Origin: UBA7359 sp963976795
Lineage (GTDB): Bacteria > Pseudomonadota > Gammaproteobacteria > Eutrophobiales > Eutrophobiaceae
Assembly (NCBI GenBank): GCA_963976795.1
Contig: CAXBLT010000009.1
Span: 45,744-109,743 of the forward strand
Length of the DNA stretch: 64,000 bases
Direction of reading: 5' to 3'
Shown one piece after another: positions 50,680-59,479 of the stretch. A program made the position numbers and the translations under genes. Position 1 is the stretch's first letter. Each line of letters begins with the position of its first letter. A model generated the notes under the pieces. That model was not told where the DNA came from. It did not search any database and saw only the letters and a program-made list of their open reading frames with translations.

Positions 50680-50955
50680 TGATGAATCATTGATAAAACT
50701 ATTAAATCTTCTCAAAATATTGATTTGCTCCTTATTTTTTAGTTAGACTGCGCAGCTTGCAATCAATCGCCGCGATCTAGCTCTTGATGCTCATTGCGAT
50801 AAAAATTATAAAATAATTAGAATTGATACTCACGCTCACCGCTGAAGAGATGTCTTAGCGAAAGCTCCTGAAACTTAGAGAACATAAAATAAAAAAGTGG
50901 TCTTCCCTTTTTTATTTGTAAAGGACATTTTTTTCATAACATTGGAGGGTATACC
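50680..50955. other. Leader region of the serine-cycle operon
   Basis: 276 bases between metZ and the aminotransferase. A hairpin of AAAAAAG and CTTTTTT with inner GG/CC around TCTT (50890-50914) sits 40 bases before the start. It looks like a weak terminator or attenuator. ATCGCCGCGAT near 50765-50775 is a small dyad. No known riboswitch class was recognised. The promoter of the serine-cycle genes should lie here, and the start itself has a strong GGAGGGT. Confidence 0.4.
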
Positions 50956-52137
50956 ATGCCTGGACGTAACTTTTTATTTATCCCTGGCCCAACAACGGTG
51001 CCGCGTCGTATTCAAAATGCGATGAACCTCGAACAGGAAGACATGCGTGCGATGGACTTGCCTGCTTTCACCAAACCACTTTATGAAGATGTTAAAAAAG
51101 TCTTCAAGACTGAGAATGGTCGTGTGTTCATTTTCCCTGCATCGGGCACCGGTGGCTGGGAATCAGCCGTATCAAACACATTAAATGCGGGCGATAAGGT
51201 ATTAATGTCTAGCTTTGGTCATTTTTCGTATCTGTGGGTCGATCTTTGCCAACGTTGGGGGCTGGAGGTTCAGCACCTTGAAGAAACGTGGGGTGATGGT
51301 GTTCCTGTAGGAAAATATGCCGAAGTGCTAGCGGCTGATAAAAATCATGAAATTAAAGCGGTCTTCGCAACACAAAATGAAACAGCGACAGGCGTTGCTT
51401 CTGATATTGCTGGTGTACGTAAGGCATTAGACGCTTGCGACCATCCGGCATTGCTAATCGTTGATGGCGTGAGTTCTATTGGTTCCATCGATTTTCGTAT
51501 GGACGAATGGGGCGTAGATATTTGTGTCTCAGGTTCACAAAAAGGTTTTATGTTACCTACTGGATTGGGCATTGTTTGTGCCAGTGAAAAAGCATTAGCA
51601 TGTCGTGAAGGTTCTACCTTGCCAAAAACATTCTTTGATTGGAACGATCAAATCAAAACGAATGACTTGGGTTTCTTTCCTTATACACCACCAATGAACT
51701 TACTCCGTGGCTTGCGCGAATCACTTAACATGCTGTTCGAGGAAGGGTTGGATAATGTTTTTGCACGCCACAATCGTATGGCTAATGCCGTTCGTGCAGC
51801 AGTTAGCGCGTGGGGAATGCGTCCAATAGCGAATGATGAAAACTGGTATTCCGATACTGTTACTGCTGTTAAAGTTCCGGAAGGCTTTGATGGCAATGAA
51901 GTCGTTCGTCATGCCTACAACTACTACAATCTGGCTCTTTCTATTAGCCTCACCAAGATTGCCGGACAGGCATTTCGCATAGGCCACCTTGGTGATATGA
52001 ATGAGTTGATGGTTTTAACCCCGATCAATGGCGCCGAGATGGCCATGAAAGATCTGGGATACCCGATTGAATTGGGCAGCGGTGTTGCAGCAGCACAAGA
52101 ATATTTACGTTCAACTGCTAAACCAAGAATACAATAA
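50956..52137 (+). CDS. sgaA: Serine-glyoxylate aminotransferase
   Basis: A PLP-dependent class V aminotransferase, 393 residues, that transfers the amino group of serine to glyoxylate, giving hydroxypyruvate and glycine. It is a central step of the serine cycle. It has FLFIPGPTTVPRRIQNAMN at the N-terminus, FPASGTGGWESAVSNTL, THNETA-like QNETATGVASDI, VDGVSSIGSIDFRMDEWGVD, and the PLP lysine in VSGSQKGFMLPTG. Near the C-terminus is FRIGHLGDMNE. It is the first of six genes in one direction encoding serine-cycle enzymes, and a hairpin follows it. Confidence 0.93.
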   Translation: MPGRNFLFIPGPTTVPRRIQNAMNLEQEDMRAMDLPAFTKPLYEDVKKVFKTENGRVFIFPASGTGGWESAVSNTLNAGDKVLMSSFGHFSYLWVDLCQRWGLEVQHLEETWGDGVPVGKYAEVLAADKNHEIKAVFATQNETATGVASDIAGVRKALDACDHPALLIVDGVSSIGSIDFRMDEWGVDICVSGSQKGFMLPTGLGIVCASEKALACREGSTLPKTFFDWNDQIKTNDLGFFPYTPPMNLLRGLRESLNMLFEEGLDNVFARHNRMANAVRAAVSAWGMRPIANDENWYSDTVTAVKVPEGFDGNEVVRHAYNYYNLALSISLTKIAGQAFRIGHLGDMNELMVLTPINGAEMAMKDLGYPIELGSGVAAAQEYLRSTAKPRIQ

Positions 52138-52152
52138 TAATCAAGCTTCAAT

Positions 52153-52171
52153 GGCGGGCGCTTAGCCCGCC
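52153..52171 (+). terminator. Stem-loop between sgaA and mcl
   Basis: GGCGGGC, loop GCTTA, GCCCGCC: a perfect 7-bp GC stem 15 bases after the sgaA stop, followed by a weak TTATCCTT. It may be a partial terminator or an mRNA-stabilising 3' end that raises sgaA message relative to the downstream genes. The 156-base gap to mcl leaves room for a second promoter. Confidence 0.55.
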
Positions 52172-52292
52172 TTATCCTTAAAAATACATTCCAGTATTTC
52201 GATACTGAATATTCTGTTATTAAATGTATAGTGTTTATATAAGTTTTTGCTAATGCAATTCGTTGTTTTTAGTAAAACGGAGGGTAAATAGT

Positions 52293-53240
52293 ATGAGTTT
52301 CACACAGTATGAGCAGGCACGTGCACGACTACAACGTAGTGAGTTAGCTGTACCCGGTTCCAATCCAGGTATGTTCGAAAAAGCTGCCAGGAGCGCCGCT
52401 GATTATATATTTCTCGATTGTGAAGATGCCGTTGTCCCTGATGATAAAGAGCAGGCACGAAAGAATATCATTGAGGGTTTGAATGATATTGACTGGGGCA
52501 ATAAAACGATGTCAGTTAGAATTAACGGACTGGATACACACTATATGTATCGTGACGTGGTTGATATTCTGGAACAAGCTGGCAACAAACTAGACACTAT
52601 CTTAATTCCTAAAGTAGGTACGGCAGAAGACGTTTATGCCGTCGACATGATGGTGACCCAAATCGAAACCGCGATGGGACTAAAGAAAAAGATCGGTCTT
52701 GAATGTTTGATTGAAACTGCACTCGGTGGTGCGAATGTTTTCAGTATTGCACAGGCAAGTCCTCGGCTTGAGGCCTTCCATTTTGGTGTAGCAGATTACG
52801 CTGCCAGTTTACGTTCTCGTACTACTGTGATTGGTGGATTAAATCCGGACTATGTTTGTAAAGGTATTGAGATTGACCAATGGCATGCTGCACAAGTGCA
52901 AATGCTAACAGCATGTCGCGCTTATGGTCTACGTGCAATTGATGGTCCTTTTGGTGACTTTACTGATGCCGATGCCTTTAGAGAAGCAGCACGTCGTGTT
53001 GCTGCTTTAGGTTACGAAGGCAAATGGGCCATTCATCCTTCGCAAATCGAATTAGCAAATGAAGTCATGTCTCCTCCCGATGCAGAAGTGACGCGTGCAC
53101 GCCGTGTACTTGAAGCGCTTGATGCAGCAGCTAAGGCCGGGAAGGGTGCGGCACAATTAGATGGTAAAATGATCGATATCGCTTCTGAACGTATGGCGCG
53201 TAATGTGATTGCGCAAGCGACCCAGATCGCGGCCAACTAA
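52293..53240 (+). CDS. mcl: L-malyl-CoA lyase (HpcH/HpaI-CitE family)
   Basis: Cleaves malyl-CoA to glyoxylate and acetyl-CoA in the serine cycle, 315 residues. The CitE-type TIM barrel shows SELAVPGSNPGMFEKAARSAADYIFLDCEDAVVPDDK (Mg2+ and CoA region), MSVRINGLDTHYMYRDVVD, LIPKVGTAEDVYAVD, LECLIETALGGANVFSIA with the catalytic Glu, and GKWAIHPSQIELANEV. Close relatives also act on beta-methylmalyl-CoA or citramalyl-CoA. The neighbouring mtkAB genes favour malyl-CoA here. ATG 52293 follows CGGAGGGT. Confidence 0.92.
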   Translation: MSFTQYEQARARLQRSELAVPGSNPGMFEKAARSAADYIFLDCEDAVVPDDKEQARKNIIEGLNDIDWGNKTMSVRINGLDTHYMYRDVVDILEQAGNKLDTILIPKVGTAEDVYAVDMMVTQIETAMGLKKKIGLECLIETALGGANVFSIAQASPRLEAFHFGVADYAASLRSRTTVIGGLNPDYVCKGIEIDQWHAAQVQMLTACRAYGLRAIDGPFGDFTDADAFREAARRVAALGYEGKWAIHPSQIELANEVMSPPDAEVTRARRVLEALDAAAKAGKGAAQLDGKMIDIASERMARNVIAQATQIAAN

Positions 53241-53282
53241 ATATTAAAGAATTCTATTTCAAACTATTAGGAAGTTGTAATC

Positions 53283-54458
53283 ATGGATATACATGAATAT
53301 CAGTCTAAAGAAATCCTTGCAGAGTACGGCATACCTATCCTTGCTGGTGGACTCGCATACAGTCCGGAACAAGCTGCCTATCGAGCTATTGAACTCGGTG
53401 GCGAAGTCTGGGTTGTGAAAGCTCAAATACATTCCGGAGCGCGTGGTAAGGCAGGTGGAATTAAAGTCTGTAAATCAGAGGGCGAAGTATCAAAGGCCGC
53501 TGAAGAGTTACTCGGTGCAAAATTAGTAACACATCAAACCGGACCAAAAGGCAAGATTTGTCATCGTTTATATGTAGAAGCCGGTTGTAATATTGAACGT
53601 GAAATATATTTGGCCTTTGTATTAGACCGCGCTAATGAAAGTGTCACGGTCGTTGCTTCAGCAGAAGGTGGTATGGAGATTGAAGAACTTGCGGTAAGCA
53701 AACCTGAATCGATAATCAAAGTTGCAGTTGAGCCTGCAGTTGGCATGCAACCGTTTCAGGCGCGTGAAATTGCCTTTGCATTAGGTCTTGATAAAACACA
53801 GGTTAACCAGGCGGTCACGACTCTCCTTGGTTGTTATCGCGCGATGCGCGATTTGGATGCGACCATGGTTGAGATCAATCCTCTGGTTGTTACCAAAGAA
53901 GGCAACATCATGGCCGTCGATGCGAAGATGGGATTCGATGATAATGCATTGTTCCGTCATCACAATATTGCAGAGTTGAGAGATAAGTCACAAGAAGATG
54001 CGCGCGAAATGCGGGCAGCAGATCGTGGACTGAGTTATGTCGGTCTGGACGGTAACATTGGTTGTATTATTAATGGTGCAGGTTTAGCAATGGCGACCAT
54101 GGATATGATCATGCATGCTGGTGGCGAACCCGCTAACTTTCTTGATATCGGTGGTGGTGCCTCTCCCGAGCGTACTACCAAGGCATTTAATCTGGTGCTT
54201 TCCGATGAAAATGTTGAATGTATTCTCGTAAACATCTTTGCCGGTATCAATCGTTGTGACTGGATCGCCGAAGGCGTGGTTCACGCAGTTCAACAAATTG
54301 ATCTAAAAGTCCCATTGGTCGTCAGGTTGTCAGGTACGAATGTTGAAGAAGGTCGCAAGATTCTTGTTGATAGTGGCCTGCCTATCATTATGGCTGATAC
54401 CTTGAAGGAAGCTGCAGATAAAGCTGTCGCTGTCTGGAAAGAAACGACTGGTAAGTAA
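53283..54458 (+). CDS. mtkA: Malate-CoA ligase (malate thiokinase) beta subunit
   Basis: The ATP-grasp beta subunit of malate thiokinase, which activates malate to malyl-CoA with ATP. It has 391 residues, the size of known MtkA. It opens MDIHEYQSKEILAEYGIPILAGGLAYSPEQA and has VVKAQIHSGARGKAGGIKV, LYVEAGCNIEREIYLAFVLDR, MVEINPLVVTKEG and NIGCIINGAGLAMATMDMI. SucC of succinyl-CoA synthetase is the nearest relative. The context (mcl upstream, hydroxypyruvate reductase downstream) and the GGLAYSPEQA start point to MtkA. It lies 13 bases before mtkB. Confidence 0.92.
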   Translation: MDIHEYQSKEILAEYGIPILAGGLAYSPEQAAYRAIELGGEVWVVKAQIHSGARGKAGGIKVCKSEGEVSKAAEELLGAKLVTHQTGPKGKICHRLYVEAGCNIEREIYLAFVLDRANESVTVVASAEGGMEIEELAVSKPESIIKVAVEPAVGMQPFQAREIAFALGLDKTQVNQAVTTLLGCYRAMRDLDATMVEINPLVVTKEGNIMAVDAKMGFDDNALFRHHNIAELRDKSQEDAREMRAADRGLSYVGLDGNIGCIINGAGLAMATMDMIMHAGGEPANFLDIGGGASPERTTKAFNLVLSDENVECILVNIFAGINRCDWIAEGVVHAVQQIDLKVPLVVRLSGTNVEEGRKILVDSGLPIIMADTLKEAADKAVAVWKETTGK

Positions 54459-54471
54459 GGGGGATACGAAC

Positions 54472-55362
54472 ATGGCAATTCACTTAAGTGAAAGTACAAA
54501 AGTTTTAGTGCAAGGATTTACTGGTCAAATTGGATCTTTCCATACGACCGACATGATCAAATACGGGACAAATGTTGTTGGCGGTGTCACACCCGGGAAG
54601 GGCGGCACTAAACATTTGGATAAACCAGTATTCAATACGATGAAAGATGCTGTCGCAGCGACAGGTGCAGACGCGAGTATTATCTTTGTGCCACCACCGT
54701 TTGCAGCAGACAGTATTATGGAAGCGGCAGATGCCGGTATTCGATACTGTGTAGCTATCACCGATGGTATCCCTTCGCAGGATATGATCCGTGTTAAACG
54801 CTACATGCGTCGCTACAAAGCAGGTGATAAAATGTTACTGACCGGCCCTAACTGTGCTGGTTCTATTAGTCCAGGAAAATGCATGATGGGCATCATGCCG
54901 GGTTATATCTATCTCCCGGGAAATGTGGGTATCGTCAGTCGTTCCGGCACCCTGGGTTACGAGGCTGCTTCACAGATGAAAGATGCTGGTATTGGTGTCT
55001 CTTCCAGTATTGGTATCGGTGGCGATCCGATCAACGGCAGTTCATTCCGTGATCATTTAGCCGCCTTTGAAGAAGACGATGAAACCTCTGCGGTCGTTAT
55101 CATTGGTGAGATTGGCGGACCACAAGAAGTAGATGCTGCGATGTGGGCAAAAGAAAATATGTCCAAACCAGTGATTGGTTACGTTGCCGGTTTAACTGCA
55201 CCCAAAGGCCGTCGCATGGGACACGCTGGCGCGATTATTTCTGCTGTTGGTGAAAGTGCCGCAGAGAAAGTAGAAATCCTTCAGGAATGTGGTGTGATAG
55301 TTGTGCCCAACCCTTCATCATTTGCTTCAATAGTAAAAGAAGCACTGGCTAAAGTAAGTTAA
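54472..55362 (+). CDS. mtkB: Malate-CoA ligase (malate thiokinase) alpha subunit
   Basis: The CoA-binding, phosphohistidine-carrying subunit of malate thiokinase, 296 residues, the usual MtkB length. It shows TKVLVQGFTGQIGSFHTTDMIKYGTNVVGGVTPGKGG (CoA site), IFVPPPFAADSIMEAADAGIRYCVAITDGIP, GPNCAGSISPGKCMMGIMPGYIYLPGNVGIVSRSGTLGYE, and GRRMGHAGAIIS with the His that is phosphorylated. It overlaps neither neighbour (gaps of 13 and 15 bases), consistent with a single transcript. Confidence 0.92.
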   Translation: MAIHLSESTKVLVQGFTGQIGSFHTTDMIKYGTNVVGGVTPGKGGTKHLDKPVFNTMKDAVAATGADASIIFVPPPFAADSIMEAADAGIRYCVAITDGIPSQDMIRVKRYMRRYKAGDKMLLTGPNCAGSISPGKCMMGIMPGYIYLPGNVGIVSRSGTLGYEAASQMKDAGIGVSSSIGIGGDPINGSSFRDHLAAFEEDDETSAVVIIGEIGGPQEVDAAMWAKENMSKPVIGYVAGLTAPKGRRMGHAGAIISAVGESAAEKVEILQECGVIVVPNPSSFASIVKEALAKVS

Positions 55363-55377
55363 GCGGAGCCTATTTAT

Positions 55378-56352
55378 ATGTCAAAACCTAAGGTTGTTCT
55401 TACCCGTAAATGGCCTACAGAAGCAGAAGCTAAGGCGCAAGAACTGTTCGATGTCGTTTTGAATGAAGACGATCATAAGATGTCGATCGAAGAACTAAAA
55501 GCAGCGATGCAAAACGCAGATGCTGTTTGTCCGACTGTTTCGGACTTTCAGATTAACGAAGATATTCTTGGAGTCGAAGGACGCAAGTGCAAGATCGTTT
55601 CAAACTTCGGTGTCGGTTTTAATAACATTGATATCGACGCGGCGAAAGCAGAGGGCGTGGTAGTCACTAACACCCCCGAAGTCTTGACTGATTGTACCGC
55701 GGATATTGCCATGAGTTTATTACTGACGGTTTCGCGTCGTGTCGGCGAAGGAGAACGACTAGTACGTGATAAGAAGTGGGATGGCTGGTGTCCAACACAT
55801 ATGCTGGCAACCAAAGTAACGGGCAAGAAACTCGGTTTTATCGGTTTTGGTCGAATCGCACAAGCCGTTGCCCAAAAAGCACATTTTGGTTTTGGTATGG
55901 AGATCTGTTTTTATGATCCGTACCCACCATTGGATGAAGTGATTAAGAAATACAGTGCGAAGCAATTTGATACAGTTGATGAGGTACTGAAAGACTCAGA
56001 CTTTGTAACGTTACATTGTCCAGGCGGCGGCGCGAATACCAATCTTATGAATGCAGAACGTCTAGACATGATGAAAAGCTCTGCGTTCTTGATCAACACT
56101 GCCCGTGGCGATGTGGTTGATGAGCCAGCATTAGTACAAGCATTAAAAGACGGTACGATTGCCGGTGCAGGACTAGATGTTTTTGCCAAGGAACCCAGAG
56201 TGACAGAAGCGTTATTATCGATGGAAAATGTGGTGCTACTACCGCATTTAGGTAGTGCAACAACAGAAACCCGCGTTGCTATGGGGCTTCGATCTCTTGC
56301 AAACGTAAAGGCGTTCTTTGATGGGAATGAACCCGGTGACCGTGTTGCTTAA
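55378..56352 (+). CDS. hprA: Hydroxypyruvate reductase (D-2-hydroxyacid dehydrogenase family)
   Basis: NAD(P)H-dependent reduction of hydroxypyruvate to D-glycerate, 324 residues. The catalytic domain has VSNFGVGFNNIDIDAAKAEGVVVTNTPEVLTDCTADIA, the Rossmann motif GKKLGFIGFGRIAQAVA, the catalytic Arg in INTARGDVVDEPALVQALKDG, and Glu and His in AGLDVFAKEPRVTE and VVLLPHLGSATTETR. Glyoxylate reductase activity is possible, as these enzymes overlap. Its position between mtkB and ppc supports the serine-cycle assignment. Confidence 0.9.
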   Translation: MSKPKVVLTRKWPTEAEAKAQELFDVVLNEDDHKMSIEELKAAMQNADAVCPTVSDFQINEDILGVEGRKCKIVSNFGVGFNNIDIDAAKAEGVVVTNTPEVLTDCTADIAMSLLLTVSRRVGEGERLVRDKKWDGWCPTHMLATKVTGKKLGFIGFGRIAQAVAQKAHFGFGMEICFYDPYPPLDEVIKKYSAKQFDTVDEVLKDSDFVTLHCPGGGANTNLMNAERLDMMKSSAFLINTARGDVVDEPALVQALKDGTIAGAGLDVFAKEPRVTEALLSMENVVLLPHLGSATTETRVAMGLRSLANVKAFFDGNEPGDRVA

Positions 56353-56376
56353 ACTTATTAGTAGACAATATCTTAT

Positions 56377-59118
56377 ATGACGCCAGCACAAGCTAAATTG
56401 AACAAAAAAGCCATAGACGAAGCTTCAGCAGATTACGTAAAAGAAGTCGTTGGTCTTTTAACCGATCAACTGATTCAGGTAATTGAACATCGCCACAAAG
56501 AAATCCTGCCTTATGTCCGTGGCGAGTTAGCAATCCCGCCGGGAGACGGTAAATTACTACTGGGTATACTTCAGGCCTGGGGTATCTGGTTTCAGTTACT
56601 CAACGTAGCGGAAGAAAATACCGGTATGCGTCGACGACGTATGGGCGAGAAAGAATATGGTCTGGAGAACATGCCGGGCACTTTCGCTAATGTGTTCAAA
56701 CAGGCAAGTCAAGCTGGTGTCAGTCGTGACGAGGTTCAGCGTTTACTGGACGTCGCACATATTCGCCCTACATTAACGGCGCATCCGACTGAGGCAAAAC
56801 GGGTTACTGTATTGGAGATCCATCGCCGCATTTATGTGTTGTTGTATCGATTGGAAGGTTCTCGCTGGACAACTCGCGAACGTGAAAAATTTATTGATGC
56901 GTTACGAAATGAAATTGATCTGCTTTGGTTAACCGGTGAATTGCGACGGGAAAAACCTTCTGTTGCACAAGAAGTTGCCTGGGGCCTACATTTTTTCGAG
57001 CAATCCTTATACGAGCGAATTCCGGAAACGCATGAAAAATTAAAATGGGCGCTGAAACAGAGTTATCCTGAAAATGACTTTTCGATAAAACCGTTCTTTC
57101 AGTTTGGTTCATGGATTGGTGGTGATCGCGATGGTAATCCGTTTGTCACTAATGAGGTTACCCGCGATACATTGCTTAAAAACCGACAGATGGTGTTGTT
57201 GCATTACATCAAGCGCATGGAAGATCTGGTACATAAGCTGAGTGTCTCTAAAGAAAATATTCAACTGCCTGATACCTTTGTCAAAGATCTTGAATCGATA
57301 CTGGAAGGTATCGATGAACTTGAACATGTTACTAGCAGAAATCCGGGTGAAGTATTCCGCCAATTTCTAACCTGCATGCTGATCAAACTTCGTGGCACAG
57401 TCGAGAATGACAAGGACGGTCATCATAGCGGTATACGTTATATCGATGCAGATGAGTTTATTAAACATCTTAAACAACTCATGTTCGGGTTAAGTACTGC
57501 GGACTGTAAACATCTGGCGGGTACATCCATTCTGCCTTTATTGCAGGAAGCAGAGGCATTTCGTTTTCGTACCGTGCGACTGGATCTGCGCGAGAATTCG
57601 ACCACGGTAAACAACACACTGGTTTCTATCTATAAAGCCATTCATGGGCATGACACTAACCCTGAACACGGAAGTGATGAATGGAAGACCTGGTTATTAA
57701 CCGAACTGGATAAACCATTGGCAAAGCTGCCGATCTTTTCCAATCTGGATAAGCCATCTGCATCAACACTGGGGTTATTCCAGATGTCTGCCAAGATGAT
57801 GGACAAACTGGATCGCGAAGCCTTTGGTCATTTTATTTTATCCATGACGCAATCTGTCAGTGATCTGTTAGGTGTTTATCTGTTGGCAAAATACTCAGGA
57901 TTGTTTGCAGTTGAAAATGGTGAAGTCTACAGTCGCTTACCGATAGTCCCCTTGTTTGAAACGATTGATGACTTGCAACGTGCGCCGGACATGATGGCAG
58001 AATTATTACGTATACCGATCATCATACAATCGATTAAACACCAGACCGGTGTGCAGGAAGTCATGATCGGTTATTCCGACTCGAATAAAGACGGCGGTTA
58101 CTTCACGGCAAACTGGGAATTGACCAAGGCGCAAACCAGTCTCACCAAAACAGGGCAGGAAGCAGGCATCCCACTCTCCTTCTTTCACGGTAGAGGTGGC
58201 TCGGTTAGTCGTGGTGGTGCGCCGACGGGTCATGCCATCGCCGCACAGCCGGCCGGTTCAATTCATGGACAAATGCGCATCACCGAACAAGGTGAAGTGG
58301 TGTCATCCAAGTATGCCAATGAAGGTACCGCGCAATACCAAATGGAACTGCTGGCCGCGAGTGTGTTTGAACATACCTTGAAATCATTAGACGAAGAGGC
58401 ACTAAAACCGAATCCGGATTTCGACCAGGCGATGGAACACTTGTCTGAGCTTGCGTTCAACAAGTACCGGGAGTTGGCAGAGACAGAAGGATTGGTTGAT
58501 TACTACAGTGCTGCCAGTCCGGTTGAAGAACTGGCGAAGATGAATATCGGTTCGCGACCGGCAAGACGTTTTGGTGCCAAGTCGCTAAGCGATCTCAGAG
58601 CCATCCCCTGGGTATTTGCCTGGACACAAAACCGACACCTGGTACCCGGTTGGTATGGTATCGGTACCGCATTAAAGTCATTTATTGACGAATGCGGCAC
58701 CGAAGGTGAACAGCTAATTAAGAGTATGTTTAACGATACGCGACTGTTCCGCCTGATCCTTGATGAGGCTGAAAAGACACTAGCACTGGTTGACCTGGAG
58801 GTATCAGCGTCCTATTCCAGACTCGTCGAAAATGAAAAATTACGCGACACCGTATTCGGCATGGTCGTCGATGAATATAACTTATCCGTCGAAATGGTCT
58901 TGAAGATCACAGGCGAAGAGCAACTCTGTGAACGCTTTAAAAAGTTCAGCCGAAAACTCAATCGTCGTTCTCCCGTACTGTTTCAAGCAGGCATGGAACA
59001 AGTGCAACTGGTGAAGGAATTTCGTAACCGCGAAGAGGGTGATGATGATTTGGGAGGGTTGGTGCCATTGTTGTTATCGATTAATTGTATTTCTGCGGGA
59101 CTGGGCTGGACCGGGTAG
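56377..59118 (+). CDS. ppc: Phosphoenolpyruvate carboxylase
   Basis: Carboxylates PEP to oxaloacetate with bicarbonate, 913 residues. Catalytic landmarks are LTAHPTEAKRVTVLEIHRRI (active-site His), FGSWIGGDRDGNPFVT, VRLDLRENS, MIGYSDSNKDGGYFTANWELTKAQ, and SFFHGRGGSVSRGGAPTGHAIAAQPAGSI. The C-terminus ends in SINCISAGLGWTG in place of the QNTG found in enterobacterial enzymes. The last residues form part of the aspartate inhibition and active site, so regulation may differ. It is the last gene of the serine-cycle run, 24 bases after hprA, with no obvious Shine-Dalgarno. Confidence 0.97.
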   Translation: MTPAQAKLNKKAIDEASADYVKEVVGLLTDQLIQVIEHRHKEILPYVRGELAIPPGDGKLLLGILQAWGIWFQLLNVAEENTGMRRRRMGEKEYGLENMPGTFANVFKQASQAGVSRDEVQRLLDVAHIRPTLTAHPTEAKRVTVLEIHRRIYVLLYRLEGSRWTTREREKFIDALRNEIDLLWLTGELRREKPSVAQEVAWGLHFFEQSLYERIPETHEKLKWALKQSYPENDFSIKPFFQFGSWIGGDRDGNPFVTNEVTRDTLLKNRQMVLLHYIKRMEDLVHKLSVSKENIQLPDTFVKDLESILEGIDELEHVTSRNPGEVFRQFLTCMLIKLRGTVENDKDGHHSGIRYIDADEFIKHLKQLMFGLSTADCKHLAGTSILPLLQEAEAFRFRTVRLDLRENSTTVNNTLVSIYKAIHGHDTNPEHGSDEWKTWLLTELDKPLAKLPIFSNLDKPSASTLGLFQMSAKMMDKLDREAFGHFILSMTQSVSDLLGVYLLAKYSGLFAVENGEVYSRLPIVPLFETIDDLQRAPDMMAELLRIPIIIQSIKHQTGVQEVMIGYSDSNKDGGYFTANWELTKAQTSLTKTGQEAGIPLSFFHGRGGSVSRGGAPTGHAIAAQPAGSIHGQMRITEQGEVVSSKYANEGTAQYQMELLAASVFEHTLKSLDEEALKPNPDFDQAMEHLSELAFNKYRELAETEGLVDYYSAASPVEELAKMNIGSRPARRFGAKSLSDLRAIPWVFAWTQNRHLVPGWYGIGTALKSFIDECGTEGEQLIKSMFNDTRLFRLILDEAEKTLALVDLEVSASYSRLVENEKLRDTVFGMVVDEYNLSVEMVLKITGEEQLCERFKKFSRKLNRRSPVLFQAGMEQVQLVKEFRNREEGDDDLGGLVPLLLSINCISAGLGWTG

Positions 59119-59479
59119 CAGAAAGGCACTTTTTGTCCCAGAGCTTCGTTGCTTCAGCTTTCTGCGCTACTCATTTATAACGCATAAACTCCGTTGCTCG
59201 AAAACCTCGCGCTGACGAAAACTAATTCTGTCTGAAAAGGAAGTTCTTAACTTTAAAGCTATAGGATCGATTCCTCTGTATTTTCAGAAATTATCTTTTT
59301 CCGAATTATCTATATAGCAAGACATTGGAATTTCTAATATTCCAGCAACCTCCTCTCTAAAATTGACTATACAATGGACAAAACATTTGACATAATATCC
59401 CAGAAAAAGACATAAGAAATGCGTTTAAATAATAATAAGTATATGAATTTTATCAATAAAATAAGAATAAAAAAATGAC
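59119..59479. other. Intergenic region between ppc and fic
   Basis: 361 bases without a gene. No clear terminator for ppc is seen. TTGACA at 59389-59394 followed after 18 bases by CATAAG is a possible promoter for fic. The base composition falls sharply toward A+T near the fic start. Confidence 0.4.

Noticed and set aside
50760..50955. Glycine or folate riboswitch before sgaA
   Set aside because: A regulator would make sense there, but none of the conserved cores of these riboswitch classes is present.
53283..55362. sucCD (succinyl-CoA synthetase)
   Set aside because: Sequence openings, exact subunit lengths and the mcl/hprA/ppc neighbours fit malate thiokinase better.
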